Positions 38,852-48,674 of a stretch of 64,000 nt of DNA are shown piece by piece. Position numbers and translations under genes: made by a program. How positions within the stretch are numbered: the stretch's first letter is position 1; every line of letters begins with the position of its first letter. Location: the NCBI RefSeq assembly GCF_010092505.1, contig NZ_CP048021.1, forward strand, positions 1,550,001 through 1,614,000. The letters are read 5' to 3'. The notes under the pieces are model-generated. The model saw only the letters and a list, made by a program, of their open reading frames with translations. It did no database searches and was not told where the DNA came from. Source of the stretch: Virgibacillus sp. MSP4-1. GTDB lineage: Bacteria > Bacillota > Bacilli > Bacillales > Alkalibacillaceae.

Positions 38852-39439
38852 TTACACATTCATGTACGAACGTATGGCCTTCCATGCTTCTTCTTTTCCT
38901 TCTCCACTTTCAGCTGAAAATGGAACGATTCGATCTTCAGGTTCAATATCCAGCGTTTCAGAAATAAGCTTTAATTGCTTTTGTCGCTTGGATTTCGGTA
39001 CCTTGTCCATTTTCGTGGCAATGATAAGCACAGGGATGTCATAGTATTTAAGAAAATCATACATGAGAAAATCATCTTCGGTCGGTTTATGCCTTAAATC
39101 AACGATCAGCACGGTAAGCTTTAATTCCTCACGACTGGAGAAATAGGTTTCCATCATCGTGCCCCATTTCTCTCTTTCTTTTTTAGAAACTTTTGCATAA
39201 CCGTAACCAGGCACATCAACAAAATAAAAGTTTTCATTGATAATATAGAAGTTTAAGGTCTGGGTCTTCCCTGGTTTTGCTGAAGTTCTGGCCATACTTT
39301 TCCTTTGAATCATACGGTTAATAAATGACGATTTTCCCACATTAGAACGACCTGCAAGAGCAATTTCCGGGAATGGATCATTTGGATATTGCTGTTCTTT
39401 AACCGCACTAATCACAAGTTCTACACTATTTACTTTCAT
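38852..39439 (-). CDS. ysxC: Ribosome biogenesis GTPase YsxC (EngB)
   Basis: Essential small GTPase for late 50S assembly. [14 protein letters not shown] (P-loop), [11 protein letters not shown] (switch), [10 protein letters not shown] (G3) and TKMDKV (G4) are all present. 195 residues. It overlaps the lonA stop by 14 bases, so the two genes are coupled; the pair lonA-ysxC precedes hemA as in B. subtilis. Confidence 0.96.
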   Translation of the reverse strand: MKVNSVELVISAVKEQQYPNDPFPEIALAGRSNVGKSSFINRMIQRKSMARTSAKPGKTQTLNFYIINENFYFVDVPGYGYAKVSKKEREKWGTMMETYFSSREELKLTVLIVDLRHKPTEDDFLMYDFLKYYDIPVLIIATKMDKVPKSKRQKQLKLISETLDIEPEDRIVPFSAESGEGKEEAWKAIRSYMNV

Positions 39440-41765
39440 TTTCCGGCTCCTCCATTAGTGCATGCTCCAACACTTGATCCAGATGATCGACTCTAATAAA
39501 GTTCAAACCCTTTCGTACACTATCAGGCACATTTTCCAGATCTTTTTCATTTTCTGTTGGAATAAGGATCGTTTTCAGCCCGGCGCGATGGGCACTTAAG
39601 GATTTTTCTTTTAAGCCGCCTATTGGTAATACCCGTCCTCTTAAGGTAATCTCCCCTGTCATACCTACCTCTTTACGTACCGGACGTCCAGTTAATGCGG
39701 ATACGAGTGCCGTAGCCATGGTAATTCCTGCTGATGGTCCATCCTTAGGAGTTGCTCCTTCTGGTACGTGAATATGGATATCGTTTTCATCATGAAACTC
39801 AGGGTCAATATTTAATTCCTCTGCACGTGAACGGATATAACTGAACGCTGCCTGAGCCGATTCTTTCATGACGTCTCCCAATTTACCTGTTAAGGTGAGC
39901 TTTCCTTTTCCTGGATAAATCGATACCTCAATAGATAGCGTATCCCCACCTGCCGTGGTATAAGCAAGACCGGTGGCTGCACCAATTTGATCCTCATCTT
40001 CTGCCTGACCATAACGAAAACGCGGCTTACCCAGCATTTCCTCAAGCATTTTTTCTGTTACGATGACACGCTTCTTCTCATCTGAGACAATCATTTTTGC
40101 ACCTTTACGGCAAATCGAAGCCAGTGTACGTTCAAGGTTCCTTACACCCGCTTCTCTTGTATACATACGAATGATTTTAAGCAGAGCTTCATCCCGTACC
40201 TGAATTTTGCCTTTTGTTAACCCATGCTCCTTAATTTGCTTAGGTAGCAGGTGCTCTTTGGCAATATGAAGCTTTTCAATTTCTGTATACCCTGCAATCG
40301 AAATGACTTCCATTCGATCCAGCAATGGTCCAGGGACAGTCTGCAGTGTATTGGCTGTAGCAATGAACATTACATTGGATAAGTCATAGGTTTCTTCTAT
40401 AAAGTGGTCACTGAATGTGCTGTTTTGTTCAGGATCCAGTACCTCCAACATAGCTGAAGATGGATCTCCACGGAAATCATTGGACATTTTATCAATTTCA
40501 TCAAGTAAAAATACCGGGTTAATGGTTCCCGCTTTCTTCATGCCCTGAATGATCCGACCAGGCATTGCACCTACATATGTTCTGCGATGCCCTCTGATTT
40601 CTGCTTCATCACGAACACCACCAAGTGAAGCACGTACAAATTTCCGGTCAATGGATTTGGCTATGGACTGGGCGAGAGAGGTTTTCCCTACTCCAGGCGG
40701 TCCCACTAAACATAAAATGGGGCCATTGATACTTTCCGTTAATTGCTGTACGGCTAAGTATTCCAAAATACGCTCCTTCACCTTGTCTAAACCATAATGA
40801 TCTTCATTCAGTGTTCGTTCAGCTCTTATAATGTCTAAAATATCCTCGGTTTCCTCGGTCCACGGAAGAGCAATTAACCATTCAATATAATTGCGAATCA
40901 CAGAGCTCTCTGCTGAATTATTCGGTACCCTTTCATATCGATCAAGTTCTTTATTTGCAACCTTCTCGATTCGTTCAGGCATGTTGGCTTCCTCAATTTT
41001 TTCACGTAATTGAGCGACCTCACCTGTTTTGCCATCCTTATCACCTAATTCTTTCTGGATGGCCTTCATCTGTTCCCTTAAATAGTATTCCTTTTGTGTA
41101 CGCTCCATCGACTTTTTAACACGCTGACCAATTTTCTTTTCCAGGTTCAGGACTTCTTTTTCGTTATGAATTAATTCAATGAGATGATCAAGTCGTTCTT
41201 TCACATTGATCATCTCGAGTATGTTTTGTTTATCTTTCATTTTTAATGAAAGATGGGAGGCTACAATGTCTGCCAGACGGCCAGGCTCGTCAATATCCGA
41301 GACACTGGAAAGCGCCTCCTTGCTTGTCTTTTTTGACGCTTTTATGTATTGCTCAAAGTATTCCAGAAGGGTTCGCATTAATGCCTCTTCTTCTACTTTG
41401 TCCCCGTGCGTTTCCTCAATTTCCTCCACATCCACGAGAAAATAGTCCTCTTCCTCATCTTTAAACTGAAGTAATTCAGCTCTCTCCAGTCCTTCCACCA
41501 GTACCCGAATCGTACCATTCGGAAGCTTCAGCATTTGTTTTACATTAGCGATGGTACCGATTGGATATATATCGTCTTTCCCGGGCTCATCGATATTCAC
41601 TTCTTTTTGTGAAGCCAGAAATATTCTGTTATCTTCCACCATTGACTGCTCCAGTGCCTTAACTGATTTATCACGGCCAACATCTAAATGCAACACCATT
41701 GAAGGATAAACAATTAAACCGCGCAAAGGCAGGAGGGGAAGCTGTGTAATCGTATCTTTTGCCAT
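39426..41765 (-). CDS. lonA: ATP-dependent protease LonA
   Basis: AAA+ serine protease degrading damaged and regulatory proteins. N-terminal substrate domain ([20 protein letters not shown]), AAA+ module with [13 protein letters not shown] and [12 protein letters not shown], and the Ser-Lys protease domain with [10 protein letters not shown] and [14 protein letters not shown]. 779 residues. The start is the ATG after GGAGGTG; a 23-residue in-frame extension upstream is not supported. It overlaps ysxC by 14 bases. Confidence 0.97.
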   Translation of the reverse strand: MAKDTITQLPLLPLRGLIVYPSMVLHLDVGRDKSVKALEQSMVEDNRIFLASQKEVNIDEPGKDDIYPIGTIANVKQMLKLPNGTIRVLVEGLERAELLQFKDEEEDYFLVDVEEIEETHGDKVEEEALMRTLLEYFEQYIKASKKTSKEALSSVSDIDEPGRLADIVASHLSLKMKDKQNILEMINVKERLDHLIELIHNEKEVLNLEKKIGQRVKKSMERTQKEYYLREQMKAIQKELGDKDGKTGEVAQLREKIEEANMPERIEKVANKELDRYERVPNNSAESSVIRNYIEWLIALPWTEETEDILDIIRAERTLNEDHYGLDKVKERILEYLAVQQLTESINGPILCLVGPPGVGKTSLAQSIAKSIDRKFVRASLGGVRDEAEIRGHRRTYVGAMPGRIIQGMKKAGTINPVFLLDEIDKMSNDFRGDPSSAMLEVLDPEQNSTFSDHFIEETYDLSNVMFIATANTLQTVPGPLLDRMEVISIAGYTEIEKLHIAKEHLLPKQIKEHGLTKGKIQVRDEALLKIIRMYTREAGVRNLERTLASICRKGAKMIVSDEKKRVIVTEKMLEEMLGKPRFRYGQAEDEDQIGAATGLAYTTAGGDTLSIEVSIYPGKGKLTLTGKLGDVMKESAQAAFSYIRSRAEELNIDPEFHDENDIHIHVPEGATPKDGPSAGITMATALVSALTGRPVRKEVGMTGEITLRGRVLPIGGLKEKSLSAHRAGLKTILIPTENEKDLENVPDSVRKGLNFIRVDHLDQVLEHALMEEPENESK

Positions 41766-41894
41766 AATCTGTACACCTCCAGTACTTCCATATTGTACTA
41801 TCATCATAAAGAAATCCATTTCGTTTGTAAACAAATTACTACGGAAGCTCCCCGGCCGGAAATGAAAAGCACCCCGGAAAATCGAGGAGCACGA

Positions 41895-43568
41895 TTAAAT
41901 GGATTTTCGCTGAGGATAGGTATATTCCTGTTTCTGGGTCATCGAACGAAACTCACCGGTTAGCACATGCTCCAGTACTTCCGTAAATTCCTTTACTGGT
42001 ATAACCTCAATTCCATCAATCTGATCAAGCCCCGCCTGGCGATTCTGATAAGGAATGAATACCTTTGTCGCCCCGGCCTTTTTAGCACCTTTAATCTTCG
42101 GCAATATTCCCCCTACCGGTTTAATTTTTCCATGGATGCTGACCTCACCAGTAAGAGCAACATCGTTTTTTACCGGGACCTTATGAATGGCAGAGAAAAT
42201 CCCAATTGCCATAGCGACTCCAGCAGATGGGCCATCTACAGGCATTCCACCAGGATAGTTAATATGTAAATCATATTGATGAACAGGCACCCCGGTGGTT
42301 TTAAGCATGGTTAAGACATTTTTTACGGAATGGTTCGCCATACTTTTTCTGCGTATGGTCTTACTTCCCTGATTAAACTCCTCCTCATCCACAATACCGG
42401 ATATACTTACATCACCTTCGTTCCCGTCTGTTACGGGTAAGGCTGTCACCTCAATTTCCAGTAAAGAGCCAGTATTGGGACCAAAGACGGCTAATCCGTT
42501 AACAACACCGACTCCTGGATGCTCTGGTACCCTTGGTGTTAACTTCGGTGTCAACTGGCTGGATTCTGCTACCCACTCAATATCCTTAATCTCTATTTCA
42601 TCTTTTTGCTGTTTCTTAACAATACCGACACAAATTTGAACAATATTTACGGCTTCCCGTCCATTTCTGGAGTAAACGGAAATACGATCCAAAGCATCAC
42701 GATCAATCCCTACATTAACTTTATCCGCTGCTTTTTTGGCTACTTCGATTAAATGTTCTGCCTCCAGATCTTTAAAAAAGATTTCCAGACATCTCGACCG
42801 AATCGCTGGAGGAATCTCCTCCGGGTTTCTGGTAGTTGCGCCAATCAAGCGAAAATCAGCCGGCAGCCCCTGCTGGAAAATTTCATGAATATGCAAAGGA
42901 ATTTTATCATTTTCCTCACTGTAATATGCACTGTCAAAAAATACTTTTCGATCTTCCAATACTTTTAATAACTTATTCATTTGGAGCGGATGCAATTCAC
43001 CGATTTCATCTAAAAATAATATTCCTCCGTGGGCATTTGTGACAGCTCCTCTTTTCGGCTGAGGAATCCCGGCCTGTCCCATAGCGCCTGCACCTTGATA
43101 AATCGGATCATGCACAGAGCCAATTAGTGGATCCGCAATGCTCCGCTCATCAAATCGGGCGGTTGTCGCATCCACCTCTACAAACGCGGCTCCTTCACGA
43201 AAAGGTGTTTCCGGTTTCTTTTTCGCTTCCTCAAGCACCAATCGGGCTGCTGCAGTTTTCCCCACTCCCGGGGGACCATACAAAATGACATGCTGCGGAT
43301 TCGAACTGCAAAGTGCCGCCCGCAGTGATTCGATTCCGTCTTCCTGTCCGATGACTTCCTCCATTTTGTTCGGCCGCACCCTTTCAGACAGAGGTTCAGA
43401 TAAAGAAACCGAACGCAATCTTCTTAAATCCTCCAATTCTTTCTTTGATTCCTTTTCAATCGTAACTTTACTCGTTCTGTTATTCTTTAACATATTCCAA
43501 AAATATAATCCAACCACTATTCCAACCAGCAACTGGATAAATATTGCTACTCCGGCAATTCCACTCAT
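41895..43568 (-). CDS. lonB: Sporulation ATP-dependent protease LonB
   Basis: Membrane-anchored Lon-type protease expressed in the forespore in B. subtilis. One N-terminal transmembrane segment (about 5-25) replaces the LonA substrate domain; the AAA+ part has [14 protein letters not shown] and GILFLDEIGELHPLQ, the protease part PVDGPSAGVAMA with the lysine in GGILPKIKGAKKAG. 557 residues from the ATG with GGGAGG upstream. Separated from lonA by about 130 bases; an imperfect GC hairpin at about 41861-41892 may end transcription. Confidence 0.95.
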   Translation of the reverse strand: MSGIAGVAIFIQLLVGIVVGLYFWNMLKNNRTSKVTIEKESKKELEDLRRLRSVSLSEPLSERVRPNKMEEVIGQEDGIESLRAALCSSNPQHVILYGPPGVGKTAAARLVLEEAKKKPETPFREGAAFVEVDATTARFDERSIADPLIGSVHDPIYQGAGAMGQAGIPQPKRGAVTNAHGGILFLDEIGELHPLQMNKLLKVLEDRKVFFDSAYYSEENDKIPLHIHEIFQQGLPADFRLIGATTRNPEEIPPAIRSRCLEIFFKDLEAEHLIEVAKKAADKVNVGIDRDALDRISVYSRNGREAVNIVQICVGIVKKQQKDEIEIKDIEWVAESSQLTPKLTPRVPEHPGVGVVNGLAVFGPNTGSLLEIEVTALPVTDGNEGDVSISGIVDEEEFNQGSKTIRRKSMANHSVKNVLTMLKTTGVPVHQYDLHINYPGGMPVDGPSAGVAMAIGIFSAIHKVPVKNDVALTGEVSIHGKIKPVGGILPKIKGAKKAGATKVFIPYQNRQAGLDQIDGIEVIPVKEFTEVLEHVLTGEFRSMTQKQEYTYPQRKSI

Positions 43569-43636
43569 CCTAAATCCTCCCATATACAAATTACATTATC
43601 CCTAGTATTTCCTGAAAAAACACGGAATAAACGGAT

Positions 43637-43782
43637 AAAAGCGGAGGCGAGCGGTTAGGTCCGACGGCATAAGCAGAATATCCGGAGTGGCCGCTTTTGG
43701 CCATGGAGGGTATTCTGCTTATGACCGCTTGGGCCTGCGAGCCGCAGCTGGACAATGAAAAGCGGAGGCGAGCGGTTAGGTC
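43637..43782 (+). repeat. GC-rich interspersed repeat (family C), most complete copy
   Basis: Direct copies of GCGGAGGCGAGCGGTTAGG at 43641 and 43762 bracket an inverted repeat: CATAAGCAGAATA (43668-43680) and TATTCTGCTTATG (43711-43723) around GGAGTGGCCGCTTTTGGCC. GAGCCGCAGCTGGACA precedes the right direct copy. The whole could fold into a long hairpin. Confidence 0.85.
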
Positions 43783-43808
43783 ATGCGGACAATTGATGGA
43801 AAAAACAG

Positions 43809-43976
43809 AATGAAGGACAGAAGTTCCATTTTGATGAATGAAATTGGCCTTCATAAGACTAATGACGGCCATATAAAGGAAATATTATGGAAGAAATGTC
43901 CTTCGTAATGGGGATAAAGGACAAATGCCAGTACCATGTCAGTGGAATTGGCCTTCATCCAAGTTATATGAAGCAT
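43809..43976. repeat. Second, degenerate cluster of family A palindromes
   Basis: Contains ATGAAGGACA (43810), ATTGGCCTTCAT (43843), TGTCCTTCG (43898), AAAGGACA (43916) and ATTGGCCTTCAT (43948). The words match the array at 31203-31656 but spacing is irregular and most partner arms are damaged. Confidence 0.7.
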
Positions 43977-44039
43977 ATTTTATCCGGAAAACCGGGTGAA
44001 TCTGATCATACGAATCACCATTGACTATGCTGATACAAA

Positions 44040-44080
44040 AAAGCCCCGAATATTACCTGATTGGCAACATTCGGGGCTTT
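44040..44080 (-). terminator. Terminator of clpX
   Basis: AAAGCCCCGAAT / ATTCGGGGCTTT stem with T-run on the minus strand directly after clpX. Confidence 0.9.
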
Positions 44081-44093
44081 AAATTTGTTAAAC

Positions 44094-45371
44094 TTATGCA
44101 CTTTCTTTTGGTGATTCATCATTCTGATCCACAACAGAACCGTCTGTCATGACCAGTTTTGGTTTCCCGTTCTCGAGCTGAACAGTATCCTTGGTAATTA
44201 TACACTTATCAACATCATCACGGGAAGGAAGCTCATACATAACATCCATCATAATTCCTTCGATGATTGAACGTAAACCACGTGCTCCTGTTTTACGTTC
44301 AATTGCTTTTTGAGCAATGGCCTGCAGTCCTTCATCTTCAATTTCAAGTTCCACATCGTCAATTTCAAATAACTTCTTATATTGCTTAACTAGTGCGTTT
44401 TTTGGTTTTGTCAGAATTTCCACTAATGCATCTTCATCTAACGGTTCCAATGCCCCAATAACCGGAAGACGTCCGATAAATTCAGGAATTAATCCGTAAC
44501 GAAGCAGGTCTTCAGGTAATACCTTGGATAATAATTCCGCTTTATCTAAATCTTCTCCGTAATTGTCTGCACCAAAGCCGATGACACGTTTACCTAAGCG
44601 GCGTTTAATAATCTGCTCGATGCCATCAAAGGCTCCACCCACAATAAATAATACATTACTGGTATCAATTTGAATGAATTCCTGATGTGGATGCTTCCGT
44701 CCACCTTGTGGCGGTACACTTGCTACTGTTCCTTCAAGAATCTTTAACAGTGCCTGCTGTACTCCTTCACCTGAAACATCCCGGGTAATGGATGGGTTTT
44801 CAGATTTTCTGGCCACTTTATCAATTTCATCAATATAAATAATTCCCTTTTCAGCTTTCTCTACATCGTAATCGGCAGCCTGGATTAGTTTAAGCAGAAT
44901 ATTTTCTACATCTTCCCCAACATATCCGGCTTCCGTTAAGGATGTAGCATCCGCAATGGCAAATGGAACATTCAGAATGCGTGCAAGGGTTTGTGCCAAT
45001 AATGTCTTACCGCTTCCTGTAGGTCCCATAAGTACAATATTACTTTTGGATAGTTCAATATCATCATTATTCTGACTGGAATTAATTCGCTTATAATGAT
45101 TATATACTGCAACCGATAGGGATTTTTTAGCATTTTCCTGTCCGATCACATAATCACTTAAAATTTCATTAATTTCCTTTGGCTTAGGAACCTCTTTAAA
45201 TTCAACTTCGTCTTCGTTCCCTAACTCTTCCTCCACAATTTCCGTACAAAGTTCAATACATTCATCACATATATAAACACCAGGGCCTGCTACTAATTTC
45301 CGAACCTGCTCCTGTGTTTTTCCACAGAAAGAGCATTTCAAGCGTCCCTTTTCATCATTAAATTTAAGCAT
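44094..45371 (-). CDS. clpX: ClpX ATPase subunit of ClpXP
   Basis: AAA+ unfoldase that feeds substrates to ClpP. The N-terminal zinc domain has [11 protein letters not shown] and [10 protein letters not shown]; the ATPase has [26 protein letters not shown] and the pore loop in the [10 protein letters not shown]-type region (here [13 protein letters not shown]); the ClpP-contacting IGF loop is [10 protein letters not shown]. 425 residues. It follows tig, the B. subtilis order. Confidence 0.98.
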   Translation of the reverse strand: MLKFNDEKGRLKCSFCGKTQEQVRKLVAGPGVYICDECIELCTEIVEEELGNEDEVEFKEVPKPKEINEILSDYVIGQENAKKSLSVAVYNHYKRINSSQNNDDIELSKSNIVLMGPTGSGKTLLAQTLARILNVPFAIADATSLTEAGYVGEDVENILLKLIQAADYDVEKAEKGIIYIDEIDKVARKSENPSITRDVSGEGVQQALLKILEGTVASVPPQGGRKHPHQEFIQIDTSNVLFIVGGAFDGIEQIIKRRLGKRVIGFGADNYGEDLDKAELLSKVLPEDLLRYGLIPEFIGRLPVIGALEPLDEDALVEILTKPKNALVKQYKKLFEIDDVELEIEDEGLQAIAQKAIERKTGARGLRSIIEGIMMDVMYELPSRDDVDKCIITKDTVQLENGKPKLVMTDGSVVDQNDESPKESA

Positions 45372-45519
45372 TCAATCACCTCACCAATAAATCTGTATCT
45401 CTTTACCATAAATTCAGTTCTTCTCTTGTTAGTCTTTAGCACATCATATCAAATATGTGTGTGTGGAAGAAAGTAATAAACATCTACATTTGATTACCTT
45501 TTTATATAGATATGTAATC

Positions 45520-45548
45520 ATTATGTACGTCATGTCTTTATAAGTCAA
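45520..45548 (-). promoter_or_regulatory. Probable SigA promoter of clpX
   Basis: On the minus strand TTGACT (45543-45548) and CATAAT (45520-45525) are separated by 17 bases, giving a leader of about 140 bases. The rest of the 316-base gap between tig and clpX shows only the tig terminator. Confidence 0.55.
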
Positions 45549-45652
45549 TGATAATGAAACCCTTATGTTTATATCGGGCTCAGGAGATACAGTATAGCCT
45601 ATATGTATGCAGCATATACTAAACCTGTTCAGACATTTTATGTATGTATAAA

Positions 45653-45678
45653 ACAAGGTACGATTTCTCGCACCTTGT
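45653..45678 (-). terminator. Terminator of tig
   Basis: ACAAGGTGCGA / TCGTACCTTGT stem followed by TTTTAT on the minus strand, right after the tig stop. Confidence 0.82.
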
Positions 45679-45687
45679 CTTCAATCA

Positions 45688-46974
45688 TTATGCGGTTTTG
45701 CTTTGTTCAACTAAGAAATCAATAGCTTTTCTAAGCTTTAGTTCATCCTTAAGCATATCTGTGTTTCCACCAAGAGCCTGTTTAATCTGGTCTACTTCCA
45801 TTTGATAGGATTTAGCCATATTCTCAAGCTCTTCATTTATATCTTCCTCAGTTGCTTCCAGGTTTTCCGTTTCTGCAATGGCTTCTAATGTCAGATTGGT
45901 CTGAACACGTTTTTTCGCATCTTCTCTCATTTGTTCTTTTAGCTCATCCTGACCCTGACCGGAGAACTGCTGATACATATCCAGCGTCATTCCCTGCATT
46001 TGCAGGCGCTGTTCAAATTCCTGAAGCATACGATCAAGCTCGGATTCAACCATTGCATTAGGGATATCCACCTCAGCATTTTCACTGGCTTGTTCCACTA
46101 AGCTTTCACGTTTTTGGTTGTCAGCATCCTGTTCCTTTTGCTCTTGAAGGCGTTTCTTAGTTTTTTCCTTCAATTCATCAAGTGATTCTGCTTCATCATC
46201 TGCGTCCTTTGCAAATTCATCATCAAGCTCTGGAAGTTCCTTTGCTTTTACTTCATGAATTTTCACTTTAAAAGTTGCCGGTTTACCTGCAAGATCCTCA
46301 GCATGATAATCTTCCGGGAACGTTACTTCAATTTCACTTTCTTCTCCCGCTTCCTTACCAATTAGCTGATCTTCAAAACCTGGAATAAATTGACCGGAAC
46401 CAACTTCAAGGGAATGGTTTTCAGCACTGCCGCCTTCGAATGGTTCACCATCCATAAATCCTTCAAAGTCGAACACTGCTGTATCGCCTTCCTCAATTTT
46501 ACCGTCTTCTTTAACGACAAGCTCGGCATGACGTTCCTGAAGCTGTTTCACTTCATTTTCAACATCTTCGTCAGTAACGCTGGTATCCTGCTCTTCTACT
46601 TCAAGACCTTTATAGTCTCCAAGTTTTACTTCAGGCTTAACTGTTACTTTAGCAGTGAAAATAAGATCTTTTCCTTTTTCAATCTGCTCAATGTCAACGT
46701 CAGGCTGATCAACAGGTTCAATTCCTGCTTCATCAATCGCCTTTGTATAAGCCTCAGGAAGAACGAGGTCTACAGCATCCTGGTAAAGAGCCTCTACTCC
46801 GAAACGCTTTTCAAAAATTGGACGTGGTACTCTTCCCTTTCTGAATCCTGGAATTTGTACATCTTTCACAACTTTTTTGAAGGCTTGATCTAAAGCAGAA
46901 TCAAATTCTTTCGCATCTACTTCAAAGGTTAGTACTCCTTCATTGCCTTCTTGTTTTTCCCATTTTACTGACAT
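45688..46974 (-). CDS. tig: Trigger factor chaperone
   Basis: Ribosome-bound chaperone with prolyl isomerase activity. The ribosome-binding signature [17 protein letters not shown] lies in the first 60 residues; a central FKBP-type PPIase domain (about 150-245, [20 protein letters not shown]) and a helical C-terminal chaperone cradle follow. 428 residues, strongly acidic. It has its own promoter at 47049-47076 and terminator. Confidence 0.97.
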   Translation of the reverse strand: MSVKWEKQEGNEGVLTFEVDAKEFDSALDQAFKKVVKDVQIPGFRKGRVPRPIFEKRFGVEALYQDAVDLVLPEAYTKAIDEAGIEPVDQPDVDIEQIEKGKDLIFTAKVTVKPEVKLGDYKGLEVEEQDTSVTDEDVENEVKQLQERHAELVVKEDGKIEEGDTAVFDFEGFMDGEPFEGGSAENHSLEVGSGQFIPGFEDQLIGKEAGEESEIEVTFPEDYHAEDLAGKPATFKVKIHEVKAKELPELDDEFAKDADDEAESLDELKEKTKKRLQEQKEQDADNQKRESLVEQASENAEVDIPNAMVESELDRMLQEFEQRLQMQGMTLDMYQQFSGQGQDELKEQMREDAKKRVQTNLTLEAIAETENLEATEEDINEELENMAKSYQMEVDQIKQALGGNTDMLKDELKLRKAIDFLVEQSKTA

Positions 46975-47048
46975 AGAATTCCCTCCAACATCTATTATTC
47001 AATTAATGAACTTTAATGAACTAAAATTTATTCTAAGATAGTAGTTCA

Positions 47049-47076
47049 ATTATATAAGTACGAATGCATAATGCAA
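47049..47076 (-). promoter_or_regulatory. Probable SigA promoter of tig
   Basis: Minus-strand TTGCAT (47071-47076) and TATAAT (47049-47054) with a 16-base spacer, about 75 bases upstream of tig. Confidence 0.55.
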
Positions 47077-47135
47077 CCATTATATTATAACATATTCTGT
47101 ACACCTTTCAACAAATTTACCAACAGTTCGAACCG

Positions 47136-48125
47136 CTATTCAATTTGGGAAAAGTACTTTTTTTCCAACTCCTGTATCTCATTTTTCCAATATTCCCGTT
47201 CCTCACTGTCTTCGTTCTCCATCGAATATTCATCATCCATTTGCAGGTACTCTAAAGCCAGCGATAATATTGCCTCTGTAATAACTGTCTGATCCTTTTG
47301 CTCCGGTACAAATGGAAAATAAATATAAAGAAAGCGGAAGAGAATCTGTCTGGTAAATTCAAACAAAGTAGGATCCTGCTGTTCCACCCAATCCAGGGAA
47401 TTCATAACTTCCTTTGCAAAAGCCTGGTCCATAATATCGTTCAGTTCTGTTGGATTAACAATCTTTATCTGATTAAATTTATCCACTTCTATATCTTTAT
47501 TGATTTCCTGTTCCATAAACCATTGCAAAAGTCCAGTCTTCATGACCGGGTTTAACTCTGAATCACCAAAAAAGGGAATGAAATCATCCACATAATCCTG
47601 CAGAGGCTTCTTTCTTAATAAGGATAATAGACGCCATTGTTCCTGAAAGCTTCCCCCATCTAAATTATGAACAAAATATTCAATTTCCTTATCATTGTAC
47701 TTATTATGATCCTGATCCTGGTTGAAATTTTGACTTAAGTCGTAAATCTGCTGAAATTGTTCCCGATATGTATAAGGGACATCCTCAGTCGCAAAAATCT
47801 CATCTAACAAACTGGTAATTTCCTCATACTGACTGGTCTGAAATAAAACCGTTATATAGATATGTAAGTATTTATAATAGTTATCTTCATCTTCCTTCAT
47901 AAGCTTTCGGCATAGAGCGATTGCTTCATCGAAACGGCCTAACTCTATATAACAGATCACCTTTCCTGTTAAAATTTCATACGATGCAGCTTCAAAATCC
48001 TCCAAAAGTAAAATTTTCTCTAATGCATCTTCATATCTTTTCTCCTTTAATGCCTCAAGACCGTCCTGCTCTAATTGTCTTTTCCATCCAGGAAATATGA
48101 CAACATCTTGATGTTTCTTTTTCAT
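47136..48125 (-). CDS. ysoA: TPR repeat protein YsoA
   Basis: Tetratricopeptide-type protein of unknown function found next to tig in Bacillaceae. Helical pairs typical of TPR are visible in the first 120 residues (GLEALKEKRYEDALEKILLL, GRFDEAIALCRKLM, SQYEEITSLLDEIF); the rest is helical and acidic. 329 residues from the ATG; the GTG two codons upstream overlaps AGGAAGG. Identification is by repeats and position. Confidence 0.87.
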   Translation of the reverse strand: MKKKHQDVVIFPGWKRQLEQDGLEALKEKRYEDALEKILLLEDFEAASYEILTGKVICYIELGRFDEAIALCRKLMKEDEDNYYKYLHIYITVLFQTSQYEEITSLLDEIFATEDVPYTYREQFQQIYDLSQNFNQDQDHNKYNDKEIEYFVHNLDGGSFQEQWRLLSLLRKKPLQDYVDDFIPFFGDSELNPVMKTGLLQWFMEQEINKDIEVDKFNQIKIVNPTELNDIMDQAFAKEVMNSLDWVEQQDPTLFEFTRQILFRFLYIYFPFVPEQKDQTVITEAILSLALEYLQMDDEYSMENEDSEEREYWKNEIQELEKKYFSQIE

Positions 48126-48417
48126 AAACACCTTCCTGTTCTTTAATGCTGAGGTTGTTGTATTTATTATTCATACCCTGTAACTGCGATTTAAAACTTC
48201 ATTGTATGTCCATTTTATGATGACTTCCCACAATATACCATAATGAAACCTTTTTGATAATCCCTCACCCTGCCTTCCTCTTCTACGTTTAAAAATATTT
48301 TGAACGGGAAGAACTTTAATAAGTATTAAGGCTGAATACGATTTAGAAATTTCTTACTGTTAAAAAAACCGCGAATATACGGGAAAGTCTTATAATTTTT
48401 TACCGCTATTCGTAGGA
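48126..48417. other. Intergenic region between ysoA and the sda-like gene
   Basis: About 290 AT-rich bases between divergent genes, presumably carrying both promoters. A TATAAT at about 48391 lies 27 bases before the sda-like start, but no good -35 is at the right distance. I see no clear DnaA boxes. Confidence 0.4.
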
Positions 48418-48570
48418 GTGATACTTATCCGTTTTGCATTTTTAACAGATAAAAAATTATTGGACGCTTATCAAAAAGCAATAGAATTACAATTATCCGG
48501 CCAATTTATTCAAATTCTGGAGGAGGAACTTCGAAAACGTAATCTTAAACAACACACCAGTACTCCTTAA
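48418..48570 (+). CDS. sda: Sda-like checkpoint protein (sporulation histidine kinase inhibitor)
   Basis: Small helical protein resembling Sda, which blocks autophosphorylation of KinA when DNA replication is disturbed. The frame gives 50 residues; LTDKKLLDAYQKAIELQLS followed by GQFIQILEEELRKRNL aligns well with Sda LSDELLIESYFKATEMNLN / RDFIELIENEIKRRSL, including the key Leu and Phe of the kinase contact. The start is uncertain: GTG at 48418 lies directly after the purine stretch, whereas an ATC at 48427 has AGGAG at ideal spacing and would match the B. subtilis N-terminus. Gene position differs from B. subtilis. Confidence 0.75.
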   Translation: MILIRFAFLTDKKLLDAYQKAIELQLSGQFIQILEEELRKRNLKQHTSTP

Positions 48571-48602
48571 TATAAAAATGGATTTTAATACGGTCGAGTC
48601 AT

Positions 48603-48663
48603 AAAGTGAAACTTCCATCAGTGGGGGGGTTCTACTCTACTGGTGGTTAGTTGAGCTTCCGCA
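48603..48663 (+). repeat. 5' part of a family B element
   Basis: AAAGTGAAACTTCCATCAGT then a G-run and ACTGGTGG, forming the first hairpin of the family; the 3' half is missing because the next gene ends here. Located between the sda-like and AbiGi-like genes. Confidence 0.6.
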
Positions 48664-48674
48664 AATCTATGGGA

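Larger units (their letters stand above)
43569..44093. other. Repeat-rich intergenic region between clpX and lonB
   Basis: About 525 bases without a convincing gene. It contains a family C repeat (43637-43782), loosely arranged family A palindromes (43809-43976) and the clpX terminator (44040-44080). An open frame at 43591-43872 runs through the repeats and is not annotated. The layout, family C beside family A, repeats that at 30999-31656. Confidence 0.8.

Noticed and set aside
43591-43872. 93-residue open frame upstream of lonB
   Set aside because: It runs through family C and A repeats; similar peptide pieces appear in the false extension of spoVID, as expected for a repeat.
45444-45656. 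70-residue open frame upstream of clpX
   Set aside because: Lies in the clpX promoter region, covers the tig terminator tail, and lacks a ribosome binding site.
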